Shown: positions 54,301 through 62,303 of the stretch, one piece after another
Layout of the letters: every line of letters starts with the position of its first letter
Numbering within the stretch: the stretch's first letter is position 1
Source of the DNA: CAWFGW01 sp963815495
GTDB taxonomy: Bacteria; Bacteroidota; Bacteroidia; Cytophagales; JAAEPT01
Reading direction: 5' to 3'
Assembly: GCA_963815495.1 (NCBI GenBank)
Contig: CAWFGW010000002.1
Location: 33,287 to 97,286 of the forward strand
Length of the DNA: 64,000 bases
Translations under genes and position numbers: made by a program
Notes under the pieces: generated by a model
Databases searched by the model: none
What the model saw: the letters and a program-made list of their open reading frames with translations, nothing else
What the model was told of the DNA's origin: nothing

Positions 54301-56457
54301 TTAAACAACGATCCTAAACCTAGTTCTGGTCCAACAGCTTCTGGAGAAATTGATTTATCATTTATTTCAGAAGAAGCTTATGTGGCAGTAGTCTACTACT
54401 CGGATGGATCAGCGGGAGGCGGCAGTTCAAGCTTCTATTTATACAATTTCTCTGTGACCCCTCCTGCGGAAATTTTAGATGGTGGATATAAAACCATTGC
54501 TGAAATACAAGGAGAAGGCGAAGCATCAAGCCTGAAGTCTTTCATTGTTATTACTTCAGGTATTGTGACCGCTAAGTTTGGCGGAAATGAACCTTATACT
54601 GGAGCAGGGTTTACTTCAAACCTTGCAGGGTTTTATGTGCAGGATATGGTAGGGGACGGAAACGCAGCTACTTCAGAAGCATTATATGTGAAATCAAATG
54701 CAGTAGTTGAAGTAGGTGATTCAGTTGTCATAGAAGGAGTAGTCTCAGAGTCTTTTGGTTTAACCCAATTGACGGATATCAAATCAGTGAGTGTAGTATC
54801 AAAAGGTAATGCTGTTGCTATCACTGAAATCACACTACCAGCAGCATCACGAGCAGATTTTGAAGCTTGGGAAAATATGTTGGTATCGTTTACCAACACC
54901 TTCTATGTAACTGAAAACCGTAACCTTGAAAATTTTGGAGAGTTAAGAGTGGCTGCGGATGGCATTCTTTACCAACCTACACAAATTGTTGATCCGAATG
55001 ATAGCCCTAAGACAGGAAATACAGCGAGTGGCAACTCTAATGTCAATGCAATTACGGCTCAACTGGAAATGAATGGCGCAAGAAGTTTTGTTTTGGATGA
55101 CGCAAGAAGTGGTTCTAACCCTTCCCCAATTCCTTACCTTGGTGCTGATAACTCATTAAGAGCAGGAACTACCATAAACAACCTTGCGGGAATCTTTACT
55201 TATGATTTCAGTGAATATAGATTACAACCAACTTCAGTACCGGTGTTTAATTACGCAGCACCAGATGCATTGCCAAGTGTGGGTGAAGGTGCATTACGAG
55301 TTGTTTCGTTTAATGTGTTAAACTATTTCAATGGTGACGGTCAAGGCGGAGGTTTCCCAACATCAAGAGGTGCAGCTAGTCAGGCCGACTTCTTAAAACA
55401 ATCACAAAAAATAGTCGCTGCATTAGCGGAGTTAGATGGTGATGTAGTTGGTTTAATTGAAATCGAGAATGACGAAGACAACGGTTTTAGTGCGATCAAA
55501 ACCTTAGTAGATCACTTAAATACTGAAATGGGTGTGGGTACATATGACTTCGTGTCAACAGGGGTTATTGGTCGATTCACTGGTTCTGCTGACGAAATCA
55601 AATGTGGGTTTATCTACAAGCCAGCGAAAGTAAGTTTAGTAGGTAATTATGCCATTCTTGATAACGAATTTGATGCGAATTATAACGATGGATTTAGTCG
55701 ACCTGCTTTGGCGCAAACCTTTGAAGAAATAAGTTCTAATCAACGATTCACCGCTGTTATTAATCACTTCAAATCAAAAGGTTCTGATTGTGATGACTTA
55801 GGTGATTTTGAAGATGGTGATGGACAAGGCGAATGTAATGTGACACGAACACAATCGGCAGGAACTTTAGCAAGTTGGTTAGAAACAGACCCAACGGGAA
55901 GCGGTGATCCAGATTTCCTTATTCTAGGTGACTTAAATGCGTATGCGCAAGAAGATCCAATAGATACCTTAAGAGCGAGAGGTTATGCCACGTTGGCTAA
56001 TGATTCTTCTTATTCATATGTGTTTAACGGCATGTATGGTTCATTAGACCAAGCATTGGTCAACGAGTCAATGATTGCCCAAGTATCAGGTTCTCACGTG
56101 TGGCATATCAACTCAATAGAGCCAGATATGTTCGCTTATAATGGTTTAGCGAGTATGTTTAGCGCTTCGCCTTATTGGTCATCTGACCACGACCCAGTAT
56201 TGATAGGGTTAAAACTAGATATAGAAGTAGGGTTAAATGCTACTCAAACAATAGCTGATTTCACTATTTACCCTAACCCATCCCAAGGAGTTGTGAACTT
56301 TAACAAAGCGGTAACGGGAACAGTTGTAGATGAATATGGAATAGAGGTAATGAGAGTAGTTGAAACAAACTCACTAAACTTAACGCAATATCCTGCTGGT
56401 GTTTATTTCTTAAGACTTGAAAATGGAGAGTCGTTCAAGCTTGTATTTTTAGATTAG
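51355..56457 (+). CDS. Giant secreted bifunctional 5'-nucleotidase / ExeM-NucH-type nuclease with T9SS tail
   Basis: About 1700 residues from the ATG at 51355 (a TTG at 51331 would add 8). In order (approximate): signal peptide (1-22), a DNRLRE-type carbohydrate-binding-like beta domain (25-200), a cadherin-like domain (200-285), a metallophosphatase domain with H-N-N-D-G, S-S-G-D-N-F and L-G-N-H-D-F (290-600) plus its 5'-nucleotidase C-terminal domain with N-S-G-G (620-840), a choice-of-anchor-like sandwich (about 870-1000), an OB-fold region of the YhcR type (1020-1280), an EEP nuclease domain with E-I-E-N-D-E, L-G-D-L-N-A-Y and S-D-H-D-P-V (1290-1590), and a T9SS type A sorting domain (last 70, I-Y-P-N-P). 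It would cut DNA/RNA outside the cell and release nucleoside and phosphate. A terminator follows. Confidence 0.92.
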   Translation: MFKSLLLTCCLAVLFAGAVVAQSTITISSRIVGSSDDAEEYIYTPENESFRTQGAMDITSSDIELGTENPNGQNPSIAGLRFTSLEIPKGTVIESAYLEFTVDATNKNEDPANYYIHIEDNINPATFSVDSADITSRTWFNDSIAWHVEPGSWDVVGGKQQSADITPLIEAIINKEDWSQGNGLAFFITGEGVREAESFDGSAADAPQLIIKFIQEDIIYEPELLREIPDQELVQGWDFALDITPYFTDKDSELSFLAYSTGEDTLPDWITFENGMLSGTFDGVANFPITIEAMSDGKSITDEFLISYSAPSADFTLAIFHNNDGESDLLPDSIVVNGVPTTGGSIGQFKATLDKMRSQANKRGYQSVMLSSGDNFLAGLEYNASQANGVFYDAIALDSINYDAIDLGNHDFDFGTAVLADFISSFETNKAPYLSSNLSFSNVAEMQALVEEERVVPATIIEKGNEKIGVIGLTTPLINVISSPGNTIISEAIVDSVQKYIDWLTGEGVNKIILISHLQDLNEEINLASQLTDIDVIIAGGGDELISNNPIIGKPYNATPVGGYPMVAKDKEDNEVYIVTTPGNYRYLGNLLIDFDANGLVTKVHKQSDLVLVYGATHQGMVDVIETPIKEYIGDLSTNVIALAEDTLDFRRETIRHAESNGGNLFADALLWQAKQTHATFGVKEPQVAIQNSGGLRIESLIESGDFTEDLTYEVAAFTNILSVVEDIEPAKFLQIIEHGVAKAPGLDGRFPQIAGFKIVFDPAAPEGDRVISIELNDGTMIVENGEVVTGAPAITLASIDFTVRDNGIGGGDGYPFFPLTYKTLGATYQQAFVNYLVDGLAGVISKEDYPYNAPKSRIIEQISQVPAVDSVVVNFGEACPENLVNWTLFHTQDNLVSRCEGNEYIQFNGHSSGANGAGQSWLITPRINFDDVDDLVLEFTARNQYARNAGPDVEVFYSTDYVGLGDPTGFTWTNIAQATNFLNNDPKPSSGPTASGEIDLSFISEEAYVAVVYYSDGSAGGGSSSFYLYNFSVTPPAEILDGGYKTIAEIQGEGEASSLKSFIVITSGIVTAKFGGNEPYTGAGFTSNLAGFYVQDMVGDGNAATSEALYVKSNAVVEVGDSVVIEGVVSESFGLTQLTDIKSVSVVSKGNAVAITEITLPAASRADFEAWENMLVSFTNTFYVTENRNLENFGELRVAADGILYQPTQIVDPNDSPKTGNTASGNSNVNAITAQLEMNGARSFVLDDARSGSNPSPIPYLGADNSLRAGTTINNLAGIFTYDFSEYRLQPTSVPVFNYAAPDALPSVGEGALRVVSFNVLNYFNGDGQGGGFPTSRGAASQADFLKQSQKIVAALAELDGDVVGLIEIENDEDNGFSAIKTLVDHLNTEMGVGTYDFVSTGVIGRFTGSADEIKCGFIYKPAKVSLVGNYAILDNEFDANYNDGFSRPALAQTFEEISSNQRFTAVINHFKSKGSDCDDLGDFEDGDGQGECNVTRTQSAGTLASWLETDPTGSGDPDFLILGDLNAYAQEDPIDTLRARGYATLANDSSYSYVFNGMYGSLDQALVNESMIAQVSGSHVWHINSIEPDMFAYNGLASMFSASPYWSSDHDPVLIGLKLDIEVGLNATQTIADFTIYPNPSQGVVNFNKAVTGTVVDEYGIEVMRVVETNSLNLTQYPAGVYFLRLENGESFKLVFLD

Positions 56458-56488
56458 TTTTTATCCGAATTTTTGAAAACAACGGAAA

Positions 56489-56516
56489 AGCGGTCTATAG
56501 TTAGACCGCTTTTTTT
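56489..56516 (+). terminator. Rho-independent terminator after the nuclease gene
   Basis: AGCGGTCTA (56489-56497), loop TAGT, TAGACCGCT (56502-56510), followed by a run of T residues to 56516. Perfect nine-base stem, 31 bases after the stop codon. Confidence 0.9.
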
Positions 56517-56802
56517 ATGTTAGAGTGAAAGCTAGTTTCGTTTTGTGGCTAGAGTTTAGCCTATTAAATAATATAGCAATTTCTAACTGCGTTTTGGGAG
56601 GATGAATATGGGTTCACGAAGTCACAGACTTCTGAAATGGTGAAGATAAAGTTTCGCTGAAAGAGCGAAACTGAAGCTAGGTTGAGCGACTATATTTTTT
56701 ATGTATTAGAAATACAGCTAATTCAAGATTTTAATGTACAGATAACATATTACAAACCTGTCTACCGACAAGGCGGGTGCTATGTGACGGAGCTAGTCTT
56801 TT
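56517..56802. other. Gene-free region with two hairpins and a repeat-like palindrome
   Basis: No coding frame is supported here. GAAGTC-ACA-GACTTC (56618-56632) and GTTTCGCT-GAAAG-AGCGAAAC (56651-56671) are perfect short hairpins 18 bases apart. At about 56756-56777 the sequence ACCTGTCTACCGACAAGGCG is an imperfect palindrome resembling intergenic repeats of Bacteroidota. It may be a decayed repeat element or an unrecognised structured RNA; neither can be proved. Confidence 0.4.
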
Positions 56803-57528
56803 TTATCCCTTCATAATAAAGTGAACATCTTTGAATTTTGACCAATCGAACTGTGTAAGCCTTTTTTCTTTAATGAAATGATAAAGCATCTTATCAATTT
56901 GCTCTACAATTTCTGATACATTATCAATTAGTTGAGTGATGTTAATTTCATTATCAACACTTTTATCAAGAGTATTTGTTTCAAAAATTATATTATTAAT
57001 TATTGTGGGATAACCACTTTGTTCTGGGACTTTAAACTCAAAAGGAGTTCCTTCATAAAAACCAGTTACAAGAACAGATGTATATGCGTATGATTTTTCA
57101 ACCTCGAAAACAATCCATTTTAACATTCCATATATAGGTCTTTTATTTTCAATTACTTTTACGTTTTGGTTAAATAAATTCCTGTCAATATGCTGTATTG
57201 CATTTCTATATGGATATATGTATTTCAATTTTTCTATATCACAATTTCCATTTAAATCCAATTGAAAATAAAGCTTCTTAAACCTATCAATGTGATCAAT
57301 GATGGAGAATATATAATTGAAAACTTTGTAATGAATTTTACTCTGGTTTTCATCTTTTAAATCTTCTAAGCAATTCACTAGTTCTTCAATACAGTAATCA
57401 AGCATTTCTAAAGTAAATCGTAACGAATCAAAAATCATGAATTGTTTAGAACTCATTTCTTTTGGTAAGAATCTTAAAGGAGATTCTGGATGAAGTGTTA
57501 ATTTGTATCCTTTTGAGTTTTTATACAT
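56803..57528 (-). CDS. Hypothetical protein
   Basis: A 241-residue soluble protein of no recognised family. No signal peptide or membrane segment; the sequence is rich in Ile, Lys, Asn, Tyr and appears mostly helical in its first 130 residues (D-Y-C-I-E-E-L-V-N-C-L-E-D-L, then R-N-A-I-Q-H-I-D-R-N-L). The R-N-x-I-Q-H-I-D-R element recalls the R-x4-6-H motif of HEPN-like or Cthe_2314-like proteins, but this is weak. It stands alone between non-coding stretches, with a more AT-rich codon choice than frr and pyrH nearby, so recent acquisition is possible. Confidence 0.55.
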   Translation of the reverse strand: MYKNSKGYKLTLHPESPLRFLPKEMSSKQFMIFDSLRFTLEMLDYCIEELVNCLEDLKDENQSKIHYKVFNYIFSIIDHIDRFKKLYFQLDLNGNCDIEKLKYIYPYRNAIQHIDRNLFNQNVKVIENKRPIYGMLKWIVFEVEKSYAYTSVLVTGFYEGTPFEFKVPEQSGYPTIINNIIFETNTLDKSVDNEINITQLIDNVSEIVEQIDKMLYHFIKEKRLTQFDWSKFKDVHFIMKG

Positions 57529-57653
57529 TATATACTATTCCTTTAGTTTGATAAACATTTAAAAACAAACTATAACTCTATTAATTCAACAGTTTATCCA
57601 TCCTAAGATTAAGATAAAATCTTTACTAAAAACTAAACTTTAAAACTAAGCAC

Positions 57654-57685
57654 AAAAAAAGGAGAAACTCACGCCTCTCCTTTTT
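57654..57685 (-). terminator. Terminator after frr (possibly bidirectional)
   Basis: AAAAAGGAGA (57656-57665) and TCTCCTTTTT (57676-57685) form a ten-base stem with a ten-base loop; A-runs on the left and T-runs on the right make it usable on both strands. It sits 27 bases downstream of the frr stop on the minus strand. Confidence 0.85.
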
Positions 57686-57711
57686 CAATATTTTAAATAA
57701 GGTTGTCGAAC

Positions 57712-58272
57712 TTATACCGTCATAATCTCTTCTTCCTTTGCTGCATACACCGCATCTATTTTTTTGATGTACTTGTCTGTAGTTTCTTGTACAGTATCTT
57801 CAGCACCTTTTATAGCATCTTCCGAAGCACCTTCTTTTAATAATGCTTTTAAGCCGGCATTGATATCTTTTCTGATATTTCTAACCCGAATTTTACCGTT
57901 TTCAGCTTCGTTTTTGGTTTGCTTCGCTAAGTCTTTTCTTCGTTCCTCAGTCATCGGAGGGATGTTCAAACGAATTTGCTCCCCATCGTTCGAAGGATTC
58001 AAACCCAGGTCAGAGTTGATGATTGCTTTCTCAACTTCTTTTAACATGGCTTTTTCCCAAGGCTTTATAACGATAGATCGTGCATCAGGTGTGTTGATAT
58101 TAGCAATTTGATCCAGTGGAGTCATCGTACCATAATACTCTACTTTGATCCCTTGCATCATGGCAGGACTAGCTTTTCCCGCACGTATTTTAGAAAATTC
58201 TTTTTTCGTCTGCTCCAGAGCTTTCTCCATCGATTCCTCTGCTTCTTCCAGATACATGTTAATTTCTTCCAT
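57712..58272 (-). CDS. frr: Ribosome recycling factor
   Basis: A 186-residue RRF that, with EF-G, separates the ribosome after termination. Signatures: F-S-K-I-R-A-G-K-A-S-P-A (about 25-36), V-E-Y-Y-G-T-M-T-P-L-D-Q-I-A-N-I (about 45-60), I-V-I-K-P-W-E-K, N-D-G-E-Q-I-R-L-N-I-P-P-M-T-E-E-R-R-K, and V-R-N-I-R-K-D. The length is normal. It follows pyrH by 22 bases, the standard pyrH-frr pair, and ends with a strong terminator. Confidence 0.97.
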   Translation of the reverse strand: MEEINMYLEEAEESMEKALEQTKKEFSKIRAGKASPAMMQGIKVEYYGTMTPLDQIANINTPDARSIVIKPWEKAMLKEVEKAIINSDLGLNPSNDGEQIRLNIPPMTEERRKDLAKQTKNEAENGKIRVRNIRKDINAGLKALLKEGASEDAIKGAEDTVQETTDKYIKKIDAVYAAKEEEIMTV

Positions 58273-58294
58273 GTTATTTTACTTTTTAAGGTTT

Positions 58295-58999
58295 TTAATG
58301 AACCAAAGTCCCTACAGACTCACCCTCTACTAACTTCGTAAGGTTGCCTGGCTTGTTCATGTCAAATACAATTATAGGTAAGTTGTTTTCTTCGCAAAGC
58401 GTGAAGGCAGTCATGTCCATCACCTTTAACCCTTTTTCATACACTTCTTTAAAACTAATATCATCGTAACGCACAGCTTCAGGATATTTTTCAGGATCAG
58501 CTGTGTAAATACCATCCACACGGGTTCCTTTCAAAACTGCATCCGCTTCAATTTCAATTGCCCGTAAACTAGCGGCAGAGTCAGTGGTAAAATAAGGGTT
58601 ACCAGTTCCTGCAGCAAAAATTACAATTCGTCCTTTTTCCAGGTGGCGAACAGCTCTTCTTCTGATATAACTTTCACACACTTGTTGAATGTGCAAACCA
58701 GACATCAATCGCGTTATTACGCCATTGTTTTCTAAAGCAGATTGCAAGGCCATTCCATTAATCACGGTAGCTAACATACCCATGTAATCACCTTGTACAC
58801 GTTCGATACCAGCATCACCTGCTTGAATTCCTCTAAAAATATTACCACCACCAATCACTATAGCTACTTCTAAACCTTTGCTATGGATATATTTAATGTC
58901 AGTAGCATATTGCTGAAGTCGTACCGGGTCAATCCCATATTCTTTTTCACCCATAAGGGCTTCACCACTTAACTTCAGAAGAATGCGTTTGTATTTCAT
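58295..58999 (-). CDS. pyrH: Uridylate kinase
   Basis: A 234-residue UMP kinase of the amino-acid-kinase fold making UDP from UMP. Motifs: R-I-L-L-K-L-S-G-E-A-L-M-G (4-16), V-I-G-G-G-N-I-F-R-G (about 47-56), G-D-Y-M-G-M-L-A-T, T-G-N-P-Y-F-T-T-D-S-A-A (about 131-142), and M-D-M-T-A-F-T-L-C. First gene of the pyrH-frr unit; divergent from the aminopeptidase gene with 163 bp between start codons. Confidence 0.97.
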   Translation of the reverse strand: MKYKRILLKLSGEALMGEKEYGIDPVRLQQYATDIKYIHSKGLEVAIVIGGGNIFRGIQAGDAGIERVQGDYMGMLATVINGMALQSALENNGVITRLMSGLHIQQVCESYIRRRAVRHLEKGRIVIFAAGTGNPYFTTDSAASLRAIEIEADAVLKGTRVDGIYTADPEKYPEAVRYDDISFKEVYEKGLKVMDMTAFTLCEENNLPIIVFDMNKPGNLTKLVEGESVGTLVH

Positions 59000-59162
59000 A
59001 AGGAACTGTTTAATTTAAACCAGACAAATATAGTATCGCTAGGCATGAATAAAAATGAGATTTTCGATTTTATTCGCTTTTCATACTTTTTTAATCAAAT
59101 CCTTTCTAAAATTGCTTTTTAGAATCATAAAGTGTTGTTTTACGCTCATTAATAATTACACT

Positions 59163-61754
59163 ATGAAAGCAAATCACATTTATATTATTGTTTTAGGTCT
59201 CGCTCTAAGCTTCTCTGGTTGTGTAACCAAGAAAAACAAGGATGCTTCAAAGGGAATCAAAGGGCAACTTCCTACAAACATAAAACCCTTATATGTTCAG
59301 GACCCACAACCCTATCAGCCCTCAAACACGAAAGTATCAGATTTGATCCATACCAAATTAAAGGTGTCCTTCGATTGGGAAAAACAATATTTATACGGTG
59401 TTGCTAACTTAACTCTTAAGCCTTATTTCTATCCGCAATCAACCGTTGTGTTAGATGCAAAAGGGTTTGATATCGATTATGTACAATTAGTGACCGAAGC
59501 TGGAAATCAAGCTTTAACTTATGAATATGATTCGTTGCAGTTGACTGTTCAATTAGATAAAGAATATTCACGGGATCAATCATATCAATTAGAAATAAAA
59601 TACACGGCAAAACCAAATGAGTTAGAGGAGGGTGGTAGTAAAGCCATCACATCCGACAAAGGACTTTATTACATTAACCCATTAGGTGAAGACAAAGACA
59701 AGCCACGACAAATTTGGACACAAGGGGAAACCGAAGCAAGTTCATGTTGGTTTCCAACCATCGATTCGCCAAATGAAAAAACAACAGAAGAAATTTATAT
59801 AACGGTAGATACGAACTTCACCACGATATCTAATGGATCACTCATTTATTCCCGAGACAATGGCGATGGTACAAAAACAGACTACTGGAAGCAAGACCAA
59901 CCACATGCGCCTTATTTGTTCATGATGACGATTGGTGAGTTTGCAGAAATCAAAGATTCATGGAAAGGAAAAGACGTTAACTATTATGTAGAGAAAAAAT
60001 ATGCTCCCTATGCACGCGGAGTGTTTGGTATTACACCAGAGCTGTTGACGTTTTTCTCAGAAAAGTTGGGGTATGAATATCCATGGGACAAATATTATCA
60101 GGTTGCCGTTCGTGATTACGTTTCAGGGGCAATGGAAAATACTTCCGCAGCCGTTTTTTTAGAAGAGATTCAACTGACCGACCGCGAGCAGCTAGATGAA
60201 AACTGGGATTACATCATTGCACATGAACTATTTCACCATTGGTTTGGCGATTTAGTTACTTGTGAATCATGGTCTAACTTAGCGTTGAATGAGTCGTTTG
60301 CAAACTACTCCGAATACTTGTGGTTTGAATATAAATATGGACGTGATCGCGCAGACTTCCATGGTAAAACAGAGCAAGAAGAATATTTGCAAGAAGCAGT
60401 ATCGAAGCAAGTACCCATTATTCGTTACCACTATCACCACCGAGAAGACATGTTTGATCGCCACTCCTACAATAAAGGAGGGAGAGTATTACACATGTTA
60501 AGAAAATATGTAGGAGACGAAGCTTTCTTTATCGCCTTAAAAAGCTACCTACATGAACATGAATTTACAGCAGTTGAAATTCATGAGTTGAGACTAGCCT
60601 TTGAAGAAACCACAGGAGAAGATTTGAATTGGTTTTTTAATCAATGGTTCTTATCACCAGGACATCCTGATTTAAAAGTAGAGCATTATTATTTAGGCGA
60701 TACGCTGTTTTTAAATACAGCACAACTGCAAGACACAGCCTATACCCCAGTATTTAAATTGCCTGTAGACATTGAGGTATGGGTAAATGGAGAAAAGTCA
60801 CTTCATTCAATTGTTATAGATGAGGCAGTTCAACAATTTAAGTTTCCTTTAGCTGCAGCGCCTGACTTGGTCTTATTTGATGCAGAACAACAACTATTAG
60901 GTGTGATTAACCACAAACAATCGGTTGATGAGTTGATTTACCAATTTAAAAACTCGGATAAATACTTAGCAAAACATGATGCCTTAGTCGCATTGATGGA
61001 TGAATCATTTGACTCAGAAAAATATGACTATAACCCAATATTGGATAGTGCAAATGTACGGGAGGTATTTAAGCAGGCATTAAATGCTTCATTCTATGGT
61101 TTAAGAGAACAGGCCATAGAGTCTTTAATAGGTTACAAAGGACAAGACACGACAGCAATTTATCAAGCAATCACCAAGCTAGCCGAGTCCGACAAAAAAG
61201 CATCCGTGAGATCCATGGCATTGGAGTATCTGGCAGTAGCAAAAGCAGGTTCACAAGAGCTGTATAAGCAAATGTTAAGTGATAGTGCCTACTCAGTTGT
61301 AGCAGCAGCATTGTATGGTTATATCCAGGTAGGTGATGAATCAGAAAAAGCGGCCATCATCGAAAAATATAAGGATGAAGAAAAGTTAGACATCATCGTA
61401 AGTGTTGCACAATATTATATTGACGCCAAAGACACCACTCAAATGGATTGGTTTTTAAATAAATTTGACGAAGCGTCACCGCGAGATAAGATAGCCTTTT
61501 CACAATTTGTAGGAGACTATGTAACCAAAGTAGATACCATTCAAAGTGGAAAAGCAATTGTATTAGCGGAAGGATATGCAAGAAATCACGATCACTTCTA
61601 CGCAAGATTTGCTGGTTATAAAATTTTATGGTTATTAGACGGTTTAGATGGTGTGACCGAAAAAAGGAAGCAGATCATTGAGAATGAGACAAATAAAATT
61701 TTAATAGATGCCTATGACCGGTGGGAAAGTCGTATCATTCGCATTGGGAAATAA
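59163..61754 (+). CDS. Lipoprotein M1 family aminopeptidase
   Basis: 863 residues from the ATG at 59163; the open frame extends upstream to 59055, but the N-terminus from here is a clear lipoprotein signal (A-L-S-F-S-G-C, Cys20). Domains: N-terminal M1 beta saddle (about 50-250), catalytic domain with G-A-M-E-N exopeptidase motif and H-E-L-F-H-H (His354, Glu355, His358, zinc) plus Glu377 (N-E-S-F), and a C-terminal region with HEAT-like repeats (about 600-860). Removes N-terminal residues from peptides, at the cell surface or in the periplasm. Long for a bacterial M1 enzyme because of the repeats. A single gene with no overlap. Confidence 0.93.
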   Translation: MKANHIYIIVLGLALSFSGCVTKKNKDASKGIKGQLPTNIKPLYVQDPQPYQPSNTKVSDLIHTKLKVSFDWEKQYLYGVANLTLKPYFYPQSTVVLDAKGFDIDYVQLVTEAGNQALTYEYDSLQLTVQLDKEYSRDQSYQLEIKYTAKPNELEEGGSKAITSDKGLYYINPLGEDKDKPRQIWTQGETEASSCWFPTIDSPNEKTTEEIYITVDTNFTTISNGSLIYSRDNGDGTKTDYWKQDQPHAPYLFMMTIGEFAEIKDSWKGKDVNYYVEKKYAPYARGVFGITPELLTFFSEKLGYEYPWDKYYQVAVRDYVSGAMENTSAAVFLEEIQLTDREQLDENWDYIIAHELFHHWFGDLVTCESWSNLALNESFANYSEYLWFEYKYGRDRADFHGKTEQEEYLQEAVSKQVPIIRYHYHHREDMFDRHSYNKGGRVLHMLRKYVGDEAFFIALKSYLHEHEFTAVEIHELRLAFEETTGEDLNWFFNQWFLSPGHPDLKVEHYYLGDTLFLNTAQLQDTAYTPVFKLPVDIEVWVNGEKSLHSIVIDEAVQQFKFPLAAAPDLVLFDAEQQLLGVINHKQSVDELIYQFKNSDKYLAKHDALVALMDESFDSEKYDYNPILDSANVREVFKQALNASFYGLREQAIESLIGYKGQDTTAIYQAITKLAESDKKASVRSMALEYLAVAKAGSQELYKQMLSDSAYSVVAAALYGYIQVGDESEKAAIIEKYKDEEKLDIIVSVAQYYIDAKDTTQMDWFLNKFDEASPRDKIAFSQFVGDYVTKVDTIQSGKAIVLAEGYARNHDHFYARFAGYKILWLLDGLDGVTEKRKQIIENETNKILIDAYDRWESRIIRIGK

Positions 61755-61771
61755 ATATTTTTTTTTAAATG

Positions 61772-61802
61772 TTTGGTGGTAAATAAAAAGCCTTTAAATT
61801 TG
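61772..61802 (+). promoter_or_regulatory. Promoter of the tRNA-Tyr/Gly/Thr-tuf operon
   Basis: TTTG (61772-61775), 19 bases, TAAATTTG (61795-61802): a match to both Bacteroidota promoter elements at the usual spacing. 69 bases before the tRNA-Tyr gene. Confidence 0.8.
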
Positions 61803-61870
61803 CAGTCCGTTTCGAAAGAGGGGTAGTGAAATTAGTAGAATTTCACGATGAAATATAAGATAGTGAAGAT

Positions 61871-61953
61871 GGGGAGATACCAAAGCGGCCAACTGGGGCA
61901 GACTGTAAATCTGTTGTCTTATGACTTCGCAGGTTCGAATCCTGCTCTCCCCA
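61871..61953 (+). tRNA. tRNA-Tyr (GTA)
   Basis: 83 bases; acceptor GGGGAGA pairs with TCTCCCC, discriminator A, anticodon loop C-T-G-T-A-A-A giving GTA, and a long variable arm as in class II tRNA-Tyr. The T arm carries GGTTCGAATCC. CCA is not encoded. Confidence 0.97.
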
Positions 61954-61987
61954 CACTTGGTTGTGGGAATTCTCACATCATGTATAA

Positions 61988-62060
61988 GCGGGAGTAGCTC
62001 AGTTGGTAGAGCGACAGCCTTCCAAGCTGTAGGTCGCGGGTTCGAGCCTCGTCTCCCGCT
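61988..62060 (+). tRNA. tRNA-Gly (TCC)
   Basis: 73 bases; acceptor GCGGGAG pairs with CTCCCGC, discriminator T, D arm AGCTCAGTTGGTAGAGC, anticodon loop C-T-T-C-C-A-A giving TCC, T arm GGTTCGAGCCT with one mismatch at the stem end. CCA not encoded. 34 bases after tRNA-Tyr. Confidence 0.96.
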
Positions 62061-62140
62061 CGCTTCTTTGAGCTTCAAGTTGAAGATTTAAAGACGATAA
62101 GACTTTAGTTTTTGCTTGAGTCTTAAAGTCGATAACTTCG

Positions 62141-62212
62141 GCCGATGTAGCTCAGGGGTAGAGTGCTTCCTTGGTAAGGAAGAGGTCACGGGTTCAATTC
62201 CCGTCATCGGCT
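62141..62212 (+). tRNA. tRNA-Thr (GGT)
   Basis: 72 bases; acceptor GCCGATG pairs with CATCGGC, discriminator T, anticodon loop T-T-G-G-T-A-A giving GGT, T arm GGGTTCAATTCCC. CCA not encoded. 80 bases after tRNA-Gly and 91 bases before tuf. Confidence 0.96.
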
Positions 62213-62303
62213 CTGGTATTTATATTTGAGAGAAGGATAGTTATCTTTCTTTCATTTTGTTGTACAAAATTAATTATTCATAAACTAAAACGACATTTCA
62301 AAG

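Noticed and set aside
61794..62078. A 94-residue reading frame on the minus strand containing G-S-N-P-R-P-T-A-W-K
   Set aside because: It is the antisense translation of tRNA-Tyr and tRNA-Gly, a well-known annotation artefact.
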